From: Candidatus Cloacimonadota bacterium
GTDB lineage: Bacteria; Cloacimonadota; Cloacimonadia; Cloacimonadales; TCS61
Length of the DNA: 64,000 bases
Assembly (NCBI GenBank): GCA_030445745.1
Contig: JASUTE010000004.1
Span: 1-64,000 of the forward strand
Direction: 5' to 3'
Part shown: piece by piece, positions 38,403 to 47,403 of the stretch
Numbering within the stretch: the first letter of the stretch is position 1
How the letters are laid out: each line of letters begins with the position of its first letter
The notes under the pieces: generated by a model
What the model saw: only the letters and a program-made list of their open reading frames with translations
What the model was told of the DNA's origin: nothing
The model's database searches: none
Position numbers and translations under genes: made by a program

Positions 38403-41400
38403 TTATTTCTTTATTCTAAAATAATATTGAATAGAGAAATATGTCAATAAATTAATCAAAATCCAGAAAATAAACAAAATGATTACACTTAAATTGTAGG
38501 TATTACATTGCCAACCCATCACACTTTTTTTACTAGCAAGGAAAAAGTTACGATGATTATTGTAAAATTTTCCATCCATATAGTTTACAGCTGTATCGAT
38601 GTTGTTGTTTACATACTTTTCCCGGGGATATTTCCTAATAATATCTGTCTTGGCTTCTGCTATCTGTTTGCGAATTTGTCGAAATTCTTTACTTCTTATT
38701 TGGAAATTTTTTCGTTCTTGGTGTAATTTTTCTGCTTTTTGGTTCAATTTTCTTAAGCCTTTAGAATATGGGTTCAATTTTGCTTGGGAGACAAAGAGAC
38801 CTTCGAATAGCCAGCGTGAGGGTATAATTTGTACAACTTCTGGGATAACGTTTTCTGGATTTAGTTTGAAATTTTGGTTCATTTTTTCGAATTCTATCAC
38901 TGCTCCACCAAAAATTATCTGTGGTATCAAAACTAAGGGTAGCACATTTATGATAGCTTTTTTATCTTTTATAAGAGAGGAAGCCAGCAAACCCAAAGAA
39001 AATCCGATTATAGCTGATAGTAACAAATAAGAGATGTAGCTGAACCACATACCTCTTATTTCCAAGATAAAAGCAGCTATTACGTAGTATAACATAGCTT
39101 GAATGAGGGCAAATACGCAAAGTGTGATATTTTTTGTAAGTAAATAAAGTGAAGATTTAATGTTCATCTTGTTTTCACGTAAGATTATTCGTTTTTCTGC
39201 GATAATTTCGTCTAAGCTGTTAGATAATCCTAAAAATATAAAAATAATAACAGAAATAAAAATAAAAATTTTGATATTAACGTTTTGCGCAAAAGTGTAG
39301 GGAGTATCAGCAACAGAATAGCGCAATATAAAAGCTACAATAATAGCTAGGAGCGGTGCGGCCAGGAAAGTAACATACAAATTGGAAGGATTGCGCAATT
39401 TATTTTTTACATTTCGCAATAATAGGTAATAAAATTGGATACAGTTTTCTTTGAAATTCAACTTGCGGTGAGAAAATTTCTTCTTTTCTCTTTCCGAATC
39501 GTCATTATATTCCTGTTGTTTTTTATCTGTGGTGGTTATAAGCTCGTATATCTGATATTTCTTGAACTTGGTCTTCCAATATTCTGGTGAATATTGTCTC
39601 TGTTCTTCAAATATATCTGCATCTTCAGGATTTTGTTTGTAAATCGGGTTGCCAGCGCTATCTAATAGAGGGTATTGCAGCACATCAAAAAGATATTCTG
39701 CCATCTTCAATTTCTTTTTCCTAAGAAGTTTATCTTTGCCATAGACCATATTCTCTAGTTCATCATCGAAATAGTCGAATACTTCATTAGTACTGCCAAA
39801 AAATACTTCAGTACCATTGTTATCCATTAATAGTAATTTATCGAACTGCTGCATCATGTCCGGATTTGGTTGATGAATGGTAGCTATTATCATTTTACCT
39901 TGATCTTTTAGTTCGTTTAGCATATCAATTATTTTTTCGGAATCTTTGGAAGATAGACCAGAAGTTGGTTCATCTAATACAACTATTATAGGATCGGAAA
40001 GTAGTTCTAGTGCAATATTTAGCCGTTTTCTTTCTCCACCACTCAGTTTTTTATCTAACACTGTACCTACGACTAAATTGCGCTTTTCATATAACCCCAC
40101 CTGAATAAGAATATTTTCTATTTTTTTCTTAATAATTTGCTTATTTTTGATATGTGAAAGTCGCAATCTACCACAGTAGTAAAGGTTTTCGTACACGGTT
40201 AAGTTATCGAAAAGCAAGTCATCTTGCGGCACATAGCCAAAATATTCTTTCAGATAGGAAAAATTATTGTACAAATCGTTGCCATCAATTTCAATTTGCG
40301 CTTTCCAGGGAATTAGTTCACCTATCAGAGTTTTAAGTAGGGTAGTTTTGCCACAGCCGCTTGGCCCCATAATAGCTAAAAATTCATTTTTTCTAACATC
40401 AAAACTTAAATCGTCCAAGGCAATAGTGTTATCATCGCGAAAACGGTGGGTTAGATTATTTACCTGTAGGTGTGAAATCTCCAAATCTACCTTTATTAAA
40501 TCGAAAAATTTATTTATTCGAAAGCTATGCTGGCCAACAGTTATTATGTCACGATTCAAAACAAATTTCTCTTCGTGGGTCAAAGGTTGGTGATTCAGCA
40601 AGATAGCAGGTTTTTTTATCAGAGCTTCAATGGAATAGCAGTTATCTTCGTAAAATATTTTAGCTATAGATTTTGCAGTCTCGTGTTCGGTTATATGGAA
40701 AAAATCTTCTGAAATATTTATATAAAATTTGTTTAATTTACGCTCTTTTCGAAACATTAAGTTTTCTGTAAGAATATCCAAAGGGCTGAATTCCAAAGCG
40801 TCGTTTATTATAATAAAATCATTGATTGCAATTTCATATTTACGTTCCGGGAGTAAAGTATTTCTTCCTAAAGTAATTTTGCCGCGAATGGGTTTAAGAC
40901 TGATGCGGTTGCTTTTCTGATATATATCAAAGCCAAAGTTCTCTTTGGTATTTTTTATTACTCGTATTGTTTCATCTTTTTTGTTATCGTAAAGCTTCAT
41001 TATATCTTCGTAGGAAAGTGTGAAATTACTATGCTCATTTTCAGGATTTTCAAATGAAATGGTTTCATCTTTTTCTAGTTTGTATAGACGGTTTATAACC
41101 ATCTCAGTTTTACCAATTTTGAATGATTTATCTACATAAGTACCCGCTAAAATAAAATCCTCTATAATCAATATAAACAAGCTATAGGATTTGTTGCTTC
41201 GTAAAAATATATCGCTTCTGGCGTTGCTTCCGAATAATAAGAAATTTGAGAAAATAGTATCACTCAAGTATTGAAGGAAATAGCTTAGTTTAATATCGAT
41301 ATGATTGCTTTTTTTTTCTATCAAGTCGTTTATCTGGTGGTAGAGTTGGATATCTATTTCCAACATTTCCACAATTTCCAAGATATCGTTTCTTTCTGCT

Positions 41401-41705
41401 GAAGAAAACTCTTCATCCATATAGGCAATCAATAGCAGGTTCATAAGTAGTTTAACTTTATCAGGATAGGTAAGATAGCTCTTTATTATCTCTGTTGCCT
41501 GCTGCAATGGACAGGGGTTATCGATGAGTTTTTTTATTTGATGAGTGGGGGGTATATCTTTTTCACTAAAAGTCGCTTTTATTATATTGTAAACTATGTC
41601 AACTTCTCGCTTACCGATATTTTCCATATCCAGGCGCAGTAAATTAAGATATAAAGCAACCACTGCGTTTATCAAGGTATCCAAATTTTTCTTTTTCTTC
41701 TGCAT
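38403..41705 (-). CDS. ABCG-like ABC transporter with N-terminal TerB-like and FHA-like regions
   Basis: A 1100-residue ATPase-permease fusion. Residues ~1-140 are helical and TerB-like ('LLLIAYMDEEFSSAERNDIL'); ~240-400 hold one or two degenerate FHA-like beta domains ('PAILLNHQPLTHEEKFVLNR', 'DIITVGQHSFRIN'). The ABCG-type ATPase (~420-650) has Walker A MGPSGCGKTT, signature LSGGERKR, Walker B IVVLDEPTSGLSS and ATIHQPN. The C-terminal ABC2-type domain has about six helices and a large loop before the last one. Such proteins are known in many bacteria but their cargo is generally unknown. The start at 41705 follows AAAGG; a start ten codons upstream has no ribosome site. Cotranscribed with the lipoprotein. 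Confidence 0.85.
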   Translation of the reverse strand: MQKKKKNLDTLINAVVALYLNLLRLDMENIGKREVDIVYNIIKATFSEKDIPPTHQIKKLIDNPCPLQQATEIIKSYLTYPDKVKLLMNLLLIAYMDEEFSSAERNDILEIVEMLEIDIQLYHQINDLIEKKSNHIDIKLSYFLQYLSDTIFSNFLLFGSNARSDIFLRSNKSYSLFILIIEDFILAGTYVDKSFKIGKTEMVINRLYKLEKDETISFENPENEHSNFTLSYEDIMKLYDNKKDETIRVIKNTKENFGFDIYQKSNRISLKPIRGKITLGRNTLLPERKYEIAINDFIIINDALEFSPLDILTENLMFRKERKLNKFYINISEDFFHITEHETAKSIAKIFYEDNCYSIEALIKKPAILLNHQPLTHEEKFVLNRDIITVGQHSFRINKFFDLIKVDLEISHLQVNNLTHRFRDDNTIALDDLSFDVRKNEFLAIMGPSGCGKTTLLKTLIGELIPWKAQIEIDGNDLYNNFSYLKEYFGYVPQDDLLFDNLTVYENLYYCGRLRLSHIKNKQIIKKKIENILIQVGLYEKRNLVVGTVLDKKLSGGERKRLNIALELLSDPIIVVLDEPTSGLSSKDSEKIIDMLNELKDQGKMIIATIHQPNPDMMQQFDKLLLMDNNGTEVFFGSTNEVFDYFDDELENMVYGKDKLLRKKKLKMAEYLFDVLQYPLLDSAGNPIYKQNPEDADIFEEQRQYSPEYWKTKFKKYQIYELITTTDKKQQEYNDDSEREKKKFSHRKLNFKENCIQFYYLLLRNVKNKLRNPSNLYVTFLAAPLLAIIVAFILRYSVADTPYTFAQNVNIKIFIFISVIIFIFLGLSNSLDEIIAEKRIILRENKMNIKSSLYLLTKNITLCVFALIQAMLYYVIAAFILEIRGMWFSYISYLLLSAIIGFSLGLLASSLIKDKKAIINVLPLVLIPQIIFGGAVIEFEKMNQNFKLNPENVIPEVVQIIPSRWLFEGLFVSQAKLNPYSKGLRKLNQKAEKLHQERKNFQIRSKEFRQIRKQIAEAKTDIIRKYPREKYVNNNIDTAVNYMDGKFYNNHRNFFLASKKSVMGWQCNTYNLSVIILFIFWILINLLTYFSIQYYFRIKK

Positions 41706-41944
41706 ATCGAACCTTTCCAGATTCTTAAAAATCATATCTATTCATATGTGTCAATATTTAAACGCCTGACCCAAGAAAAGCAGATTTATGATAATATAAT
41801 CTATTGCAAAGCAGCGGAATAGTCTTAATGAAAATCGTTAAAAAGTAGTTGCAAAGAAAAGCTACTTATTAATTATAATAAAAAAAAGGATCATTTCAAT
41901 GCGGTTCACAGAAAAAGTTATGATTATAAATTAGCAATGATTAC
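41706..41944. other. Non-coding stretch, nothing recognised
   Basis: Between the divergent ABC transporter and rpsU genes lie ~380 bases without a gene. On the minus strand TTGACA near 41752 could serve the ABC gene. A weak hairpin AAGTAG...CTACTT lies near 41846-41870. The right half holds the shared upstream element listed separately. Confidence 0.55.
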
Positions 41945-42006
41945 CAAGTATAAACTTAGAACGCAACCGTGCCTGTCATTCTATTGAAAAAATCGAGGTA
42001 TAACAG
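41945..42006 (+). repeat. Shared upstream element, copy B
   Basis: Second copy of the ~64-base block found upstream of yjbQ: identical over CAAGTATAAACTTA, then GCAACC, GCCTGTCATT, TATTGAAAAAAT and GGTATA with a few substitutions and small gaps. It is oriented toward rpsU, 84 bases from its GTG, and is followed by TTGACA at 42023. Confidence 0.75.
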
Positions 42007-42089
42007 CTAGTTCAATTCGTACTTGACAATAAAATATAATTAAAATTTTTTGACAAATACTTAGTTAGATAATTAGGAGGTGAAATTAA

Positions 42090-42296
42090 GTGCCAAAAGT
42101 GAAAGCTAGAGAAGGTGAACCTTTCCCAGTATTGTTGAGAAGGTTTAAAAAAGCATGTGAAAAGGCTTCTCTTTTAAGTGATGTAAAAAAGAATAAATTT
42201 TACATTAAACCAAGCAAGCAGCGCCGCGAAGAAGCTAAAGCTGCAAAAAGAAAAATGCTGAAACAGGCAAGGAAAAAAGCCAGATACAACAGATAA
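42090..42296 (+). CDS. rpsU: 30S ribosomal protein S21
   Basis: A 68-residue basic protein with the S21 core 'FPVLLRRFKKACEKASLL' and a Lys/Arg-rich tail with 'PSKQRREEAKAAKRKM'. It begins with GTG at 42090, seven bases after a perfect TAGGAGGTGA anti-SD match, the best ribosome binding site in the window. S21 takes part in initiation on the 30S subunit. It heads a cluster that also contains dnaG and rpoD, as in the classical macromolecular-synthesis operon, with three extra genes in between. Confidence 0.96.
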   Translation: MPKVKAREGEPFPVLLRRFKKACEKASLLSDVKKNKFYIKPSKQRREEAKAAKRKMLKQARKKARYNR

Positions 42297-42299
42297 TCT

Positions 42300-42737
42300 A
42301 TGTTAAAAAAATTAGATCAGGATATCAAAAAAGCGCTTAAAGCTGGAGAAAAGAAGAAGCTAATGGTTCTTCGTTCGCTGAAATCTGCTTTAAAAAATCA
42401 AGCCATCGATAGGGGCCAGGAATTAACAGAAGCGGAAGAGTTTAAGGTTCTAAAAAAGCAGGTTAAAGCGCGAAAACAGGCTATAGAACTGTATGAAAAA
42501 GGAAATCGCCCTGAATTAGCAGCTCAGGAGCAACAAGAGATCGAGATAATTCAGAGCTATCTTCCCCAACCGCTAACTGAAACTGAGATGGAGCAAGAAG
42601 TAGATAAAGTTATTTCGGAACTAGCAGCTGAAACTATGAAAGATATGGGCAAAGTAATGAAAACCTTGAAGGATAAACTTGGCACTCGCGCCGATGGAAA
42701 AATATTGAGTCAACTTGTTAGAACTAAATTGCAATAA
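42300..42737 (+). CDS. yqeY: GatB/YqeY domain protein
   Basis: A 145-residue YqeY-family protein, homologous to the C-terminal domain of the GatB amidotransferase subunit. Family blocks are visible: 'LKAGEKKKLMVLRSLKSALK', 'EEFKVLKKQVKARKQAIELY', 'EIEIIQSYLPQPLTETEME' and 'MKDMGKVMKTLKDKLGTRAD'. The exact role is unsettled; a tRNA-binding function is often suggested. It lies 3 bases after rpsU, a pairing conserved in many phyla, and is followed by a terminator. Confidence 0.94.
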   Translation: MLKKLDQDIKKALKAGEKKKLMVLRSLKSALKNQAIDRGQELTEAEEFKVLKKQVKARKQAIELYEKGNRPELAAQEQQEIEIIQSYLPQPLTETEMEQEVDKVISELAAETMKDMGKVMKTLKDKLGTRADGKILSQLVRTKLQ

Positions 42738-42772
42738 TTCGAGTAAACTTGGCAATGAAATTATAAAAAAGA

Positions 42773-42798
42773 GGGAGATAACTTAATCTCCCTTTTTT
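42773..42798 (+). terminator. Rho-independent terminator after rpsU-yqeY
   Basis: A 7-bp stem (GGGAGAT at 42773-42779, ATCTCCC at 42786-42792), a 6-nt loop and six Ts. It separates rpsU-yqeY from cvpA-mutS2-dnaG-rpoD, perhaps as an attenuator that keeps S21 levels above those of DnaG and sigma. Confidence 0.85.
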
Positions 42799-42821
42799 AA
42801 GTTAATAAGAAAGAAGGTTTT

Positions 42822-43343
42822 ATGGAAGCTGCCAATATTATCGATGTAATTTTGGGTATCTTTCTTTTCATTTTTTTTATTATCCATCTTCGTAGAGGCT
42901 TGGTTGCCAGCGTGCTACATCTGGTAGGACTAATTTTAATTGTAGTTTTAGTACATCATATTGGCTATAGTGTAAAGCAAATGTTTATTGCTAAATTCCA
43001 ATTAAGCAATACCTTATCCACGATATTAGCTTACATTCTGATTATACTTGTGGTAATGCTTATAACTAAAATAGTCATTTACATAATTCAGAAAGTAGTA
43101 TCTTTTTTAAATCTCAGTGCGCTCAATAAAATTTTAGGCGGTGTATTTGGAGTGGCAAATGGGATTTTAGTTATCTCAATTTTGCTTATTGTCATCGATA
43201 TCTCTCCCTTCCTAAAAAACGTAAGGCCTGTAGTGAATAAATCTTCTATTGTGCAGTTTACCCGCCAAGTTACCGGTAGTGCTAAAGAGAATATTCCTCA
43301 ACTAAAAGAGGCAGAAAAAACTCTTAAGGAAACATTAAGATAA
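42822..43343 (+). CDS. CvpA family inner-membrane protein
   Basis: A 173-residue membrane protein of the CvpA family (colicin V production in E. coli, a poorly understood envelope protein). It has about four helices; 'IIDVILGIFLFIFFIIHLRR' followed by G is the typical N-terminus, and 'LNKILGGVFGVANGILVISI' the conserved core. It sits directly upstream of mutS2 (9-base gap), a common neighbour in other phyla. Confidence 0.88.
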   Translation: MEAANIIDVILGIFLFIFFIIHLRRGLVASVLHLVGLILIVVLVHHIGYSVKQMFIAKFQLSNTLSTILAYILIILVVMLITKIVIYIIQKVVSFLNLSALNKILGGVFGVANGILVISILLIVIDISPFLKNVRPVVNKSSIVQFTRQVTGSAKENIPQLKEAEKTLKETLR

Positions 43344-43352
43344 AAATTTCTA

Positions 43353-45683
43353 ATGAATCAATTACAGCAGTTAGAATTTTCTAAAGTCAAGCATTTAATA
43401 AGCTTGGAGTGCCATAATGCTCTGGGTGCCAAACTAGCTATGCAGCTCACTCCGAAACATGATAAAGCTGAAATAGAAGCAAAGCTAAACACATTTTCGG
43501 AAGTGCTAGCCTTATTGCGCCAGGGAGTAGATTACAATTTTAGTGCTGTAAGTAAGTTGGAAAAAATATTGCTGGAATTCGAGCATCAAGTTTATAATTA
43601 TGAAGAATTCAAGCAAATAATTGGGAATCAGGAATTGGCAAATTCTCTTGCTGCTGAAAAATTTGAAGAAAAACCACATCTGCAAGAAATTTTCTCGGCT
43701 CTGGTAATACTTCCTGAAATTGTAGAACGATTTTACGAAATCTACAATAGCGACGGTGATGTAAAAGATACTGCTTCCCAGAAACTGCAATCTATTCGTA
43801 ATCGTAAACGTAATTTGCGCAAAACTATCATGAGTGCTTTGAACAAAAAGGTAGAACAATTTCAGCAAAATAACTACTTGCACGACAAAATAGTAACGCA
43901 GCGGGATGGTCGCTACGTAATACCTGTAAAAGAAGGATCAGCAAATTTTGTTAATGGAATTGTACATGCCCGTTCCAGCAGCCGTTCTTCGATTTTTATG
44001 GAACCCACCGAAATAGTTAGTCAAAATAATGAACTGGAAATGATGTTAGGCGAAGAAAAACGCGAAATTTTCAGAATTCTACAAGAATTTACCCAACAGA
44101 TAGTAAATGTAAAAACGCAAATCTTAGAAAATTCACAAATTTTAGGCAAGCTGGATTTTATTTTTGCTGTGGGACGTCTTTCTCAAAAGTGGCACTGCAA
44201 CGTTCCTACCATAAAAGATAAACCTTACCTGAAATTGAAACGGGCCCGCCATCCCTTGCTTATAAATTCCTATGGAGATATAAAAAAAGTTATTCCCTTC
44301 GATGTGGAATTAGGTAAAGATTTTAGAATACTTCTGATTTCTGGTCCTAACACTGGCGGAAAAACCGTAACACTAAAAACAATAGGTCTGCTCGCGATTA
44401 TGGCACAAAGCGGTCTGCCAATACCTGCCGATATCGACAGTCAAGTAGGAATTTTTGATAATTTTTTTGCTGATATTGGCGATGCTCAATCCTTAGAAAA
44501 CTCACTCAGTACATTTTCTTCGCATATTACTAATATAGATAAAATGCTAAAATATGGAACCGATAAAAGCTTGGTACTGATTGATGAAATTGGCGCTGCT
44601 ACCGACCCAGAACAAGGCTCTGCCCTGGCTCAGGCAATTTTGGAAAATCTCACCGCCCAAGGTGTTACAGCTGTTATAACTACCCACTACACCGCCCTGA
44701 AGGTTTTCGCAGAACAATCTCCTAATTGCTGTAATGCAGCTATGCAATTCGACGCTAAACTACACTCACCTACTTACCAATTCAAATTAGGCTTGCCCGG
44801 CAATAGCTTTGCTATCGAGGTGGCTTCTAAGCTGGGCGTAAACCCCAAATTGATAGATAGAGCCAAAGCCCTGTCTGGTAATCAGAATATCGAACTTACC
44901 GAGCTTATTTCCAAGATGGGTGCGGAAAAAGCTGCTTTAGCCCGCAAAAATTACGAATTTGACCTGAAAACTTCACTTTTGAAACAAAAAATTGACGAAT
45001 ATGAACAAAAATTAGCTGAATTTGAAACAGAGAAAAAAGAGATTAAAAAACGTTCTGTTAAGCAGGCGCGTAGCTTCCTAACAGACCTGCAAAAAGAGCT
45101 TACCAGCGAAATTTCCCAAATAAAAAAAGCAGATAAGAGCAAACACAAAAATCTTATGCAAAAATCACTGCGAAAAGTAACTAACTTGAATCAGGAGTAT
45201 GGCGAGGTAGAAGATTCGTTGGCAGAATCCAGGGAACCTGTTCAAAACCCACAAATAGGGCAACAAGTTTGGGTCAAAGACCTGGATACAGAGGGCGAAA
45301 TTGCCGAGATCAACGGCAACAAGATAAAAATCGATATGGATGGCTTCTTTTTCACAACAGACCAGAAAAAGATCTATCATAGTGCTCGAAAGAAAAGTCA
45401 GCAACAGGTTGCCACCATTAAAACTCCCCAAAAGACAGCCAAAATGGAGCTGATGCTTCTGGGAAATACCTTCGAGGAAGCGCTGCCCAAGCTTGATGCT
45501 TTTATAGATGATGCTTTGTATGCAAGCTTGAAAAAAGTGCGAATAGTGCATGGTAAAGGCACAGGAGCTTTGCGTAGCAAAATAAGAAATCATTTAAAAC
45601 ACGATAAACGAGTAAAAAGTTTTCATACTCCGCCACCAGAAGCGGGTGGTTCCGGTGTAACTATTGCCGAATTGGCAGGATAA
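43353..45683 (+). CDS. mutS2: MutS2 family ATPase/endonuclease
   Basis: A 776-residue MutS2, a family that suppresses recombination and, in some bacteria, rescues collided ribosomes. It has a core/clamp region with 'LHDKIVTQRDGRYVIPVK', Walker A GPNTGGKT (about 330), 'SLENSLSTFSSHI', Walker B SLVLIDEIGAATDPEQG, 'ITTHY', a coiled coil (about 510-620), a KOW-like segment and a C-terminal Smr domain with HGKGTGALRSKI and 'GGSGVTIAELAG'. The Smr LDLRG motif is replaced by 'MELMLLGNTFEEAL', which may affect nuclease activity. A 1-base gap separates it from dnaG. Confidence 0.95.
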   Translation: MNQLQQLEFSKVKHLISLECHNALGAKLAMQLTPKHDKAEIEAKLNTFSEVLALLRQGVDYNFSAVSKLEKILLEFEHQVYNYEEFKQIIGNQELANSLAAEKFEEKPHLQEIFSALVILPEIVERFYEIYNSDGDVKDTASQKLQSIRNRKRNLRKTIMSALNKKVEQFQQNNYLHDKIVTQRDGRYVIPVKEGSANFVNGIVHARSSSRSSIFMEPTEIVSQNNELEMMLGEEKREIFRILQEFTQQIVNVKTQILENSQILGKLDFIFAVGRLSQKWHCNVPTIKDKPYLKLKRARHPLLINSYGDIKKVIPFDVELGKDFRILLISGPNTGGKTVTLKTIGLLAIMAQSGLPIPADIDSQVGIFDNFFADIGDAQSLENSLSTFSSHITNIDKMLKYGTDKSLVLIDEIGAATDPEQGSALAQAILENLTAQGVTAVITTHYTALKVFAEQSPNCCNAAMQFDAKLHSPTYQFKLGLPGNSFAIEVASKLGVNPKLIDRAKALSGNQNIELTELISKMGAEKAALARKNYEFDLKTSLLKQKIDEYEQKLAEFETEKKEIKKRSVKQARSFLTDLQKELTSEISQIKKADKSKHKNLMQKSLRKVTNLNQEYGEVEDSLAESREPVQNPQIGQQVWVKDLDTEGEIAEINGNKIKIDMDGFFFTTDQKKIYHSARKKSQQQVATIKTPQKTAKMELMLLGNTFEEALPKLDAFIDDALYASLKKVRIVHGKGTGALRSKIRNHLKHDKRVKSFHTPPPEAGGSGVTIAELAG

Positions 45684-45684
45684 A

Positions 45685-47394
45685 ATGGATAAGAGTCAAA
45701 TTAACGAGATCATTAGCCGCAACAATATCGTGGATGTAATATCCAGCTACATTCCACTGAAAAAGAGTGGCAACAATTATAAAGCTCGTTGTCCCTTTCA
45801 TGACGAAAAAACAGCTTCTTTCATAGTAAACGAAAGTAAACAGATTTTCAAATGTTTCGGCTGTGGCAAAGGTGGCAATGTAGTTACATTTTTAATGGAT
45901 TATGAGAAAATTTCCTTTATTGAAGCTATGAAGCGTTTGGCACGTCGAGTAGGAATGAGCGTGCAAGTGTCACCAACTTCCAAATACAAAAATAGCAAAC
46001 GAGACTTAATTTACAAGATCTACCAGCTGGCAAATGCCCATTTTCAGGAGAATTTGAAAAACCATGGCGGTTTGGCACAACGATATCTGCAACAGAGACA
46101 ACTTTCCCAGCAAACCATAGATGAATTTCAGCTGGGATATGCGCTGGATAGTTTTGGTGCTTTAAGGTCGTATCTTTTGAAGAACAATATAAACTCAAAG
46201 ATCTTGGGGCAAACTGGCCTGTTTGGAAGCGGTAGCAACGGTTTTTACGATCTATTCAGGCAGCGGTTAATGTTTCCCATTCACTCATCTTCGGGAAATG
46301 TAATTGCCTTTGGCGGTAGAGTGCTAGATAGCGAGCAGCCAGGTGGAAAATACATCAACTCGCCCACCACCGATATCTACCAAAAAGGAACTGAGCTTTA
46401 TGGATTGTTCAAAACAAAATATGAGATTTCCAAACTGGATTATGTCTTAGTTAGCGAAGGCTATATGGATTTTCTTAGATTGTACGAAAATGGCTTTCAT
46501 AATGCGGTAGCTTCTTTAGGAACAGCACTTACTGATCAGCAGATAAAATTATTAAGCAGATTCAGCCAGAAAATCTACATACTCTACGATGGTGATATGG
46601 CTGGCCGAAAAGCAGCCATAAAAGCTGCCGGAAATGTGCTAAAACAAGGTTATGAAGCCAAATTGATAATTTTACCTCCCGAACATGATCCCGATTCCTT
46701 TTTGAAAGCCTACGGCAAAGAAAAGTTGGAAGAACTCATCGCGCGCGCACCTACTCTTATAGAATTTCTTCATAAAGACAAAAGTATGGAAATGAGCCGC
46801 AAGGAAAAATTGGAATTCCTGATAGAAGTTTTGAAAAAAGTTGAAGATGACTTAAGTAAGGAACTGCTTGCGAAAGAGATAGCCGAAACTTTTGGTATTA
46901 GCCAGGCTACAATAACATCCAAAGCTCGAACCAGAAAAAGAAATAATTTTTCTCAGCAGCAGGAAAAACCGGAAAACCTCTATTCTGAAGAGCGACTTTT
47001 GCTAAAGTTATTGATTTCTGAACCTAAGAATATAAAAAATGTTGCTCAAACCTTGAAATCAGATTACTTTCTTTCAGAAAAATATAGAAAAATATATGAG
47101 TTACTGATCGACAAGATGTTTGAAATTGATAATATTAATGTTTTGATAGGCGAAATGGAAGATGAACAAATAAGAAATACATTAACCGATATTTTACTAG
47201 AGGAAATGCCTAACACCTCTATCGCGGAAGTTACTTCTTCTCTTAAAATAAGGCAACTTAAGAAAGAGTTGCAGCAAATCAACCTTGAGCTGCAAAATGG
47301 AGATATGAACGAAAACTTGCTAAAAAGAAAAGCCGAAATAAAAAAAGAGATTATAAAATTTGGGAAAAAGATAGTCACGAGAATATTATATTAA
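45685..47394 (+). CDS. dnaG: DNA primase
   Basis: A 569-residue primase that lays RNA primers at the replication fork. It has an N-terminal CHC2 zinc finger (Cys36, His39, Cys57, Cys60), the basic RNA-polymerase domain and a TOPRIM domain with 'LVSEGYMDFLRLY' (about 256) and 'ILYDGDMAGRKAAIKA'. A C-terminal helical part (about 435-569) should bind the DnaB helicase. The ATG at 45685 is used; a TTG extension inside mutS2 is rejected. It is followed 9 bases later by rpoD. Confidence 0.97.
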   Translation: MDKSQINEIISRNNIVDVISSYIPLKKSGNNYKARCPFHDEKTASFIVNESKQIFKCFGCGKGGNVVTFLMDYEKISFIEAMKRLARRVGMSVQVSPTSKYKNSKRDLIYKIYQLANAHFQENLKNHGGLAQRYLQQRQLSQQTIDEFQLGYALDSFGALRSYLLKNNINSKILGQTGLFGSGSNGFYDLFRQRLMFPIHSSSGNVIAFGGRVLDSEQPGGKYINSPTTDIYQKGTELYGLFKTKYEISKLDYVLVSEGYMDFLRLYENGFHNAVASLGTALTDQQIKLLSRFSQKIYILYDGDMAGRKAAIKAAGNVLKQGYEAKLIILPPEHDPDSFLKAYGKEKLEELIARAPTLIEFLHKDKSMEMSRKEKLEFLIEVLKKVEDDLSKELLAKEIAETFGISQATITSKARTRKRNNFSQQQEKPENLYSEERLLLKLLISEPKNIKNVAQTLKSDYFLSEKYRKIYELLIDKMFEIDNINVLIGEMEDEQIRNTLTDILLEEMPNTSIAEVTSSLKIRQLKKELQQINLELQNGDMNENLLKRKAEIKKEIIKFGKKIVTRILY

Positions 47395-47403
47395 GGAGAT
47401 CAA

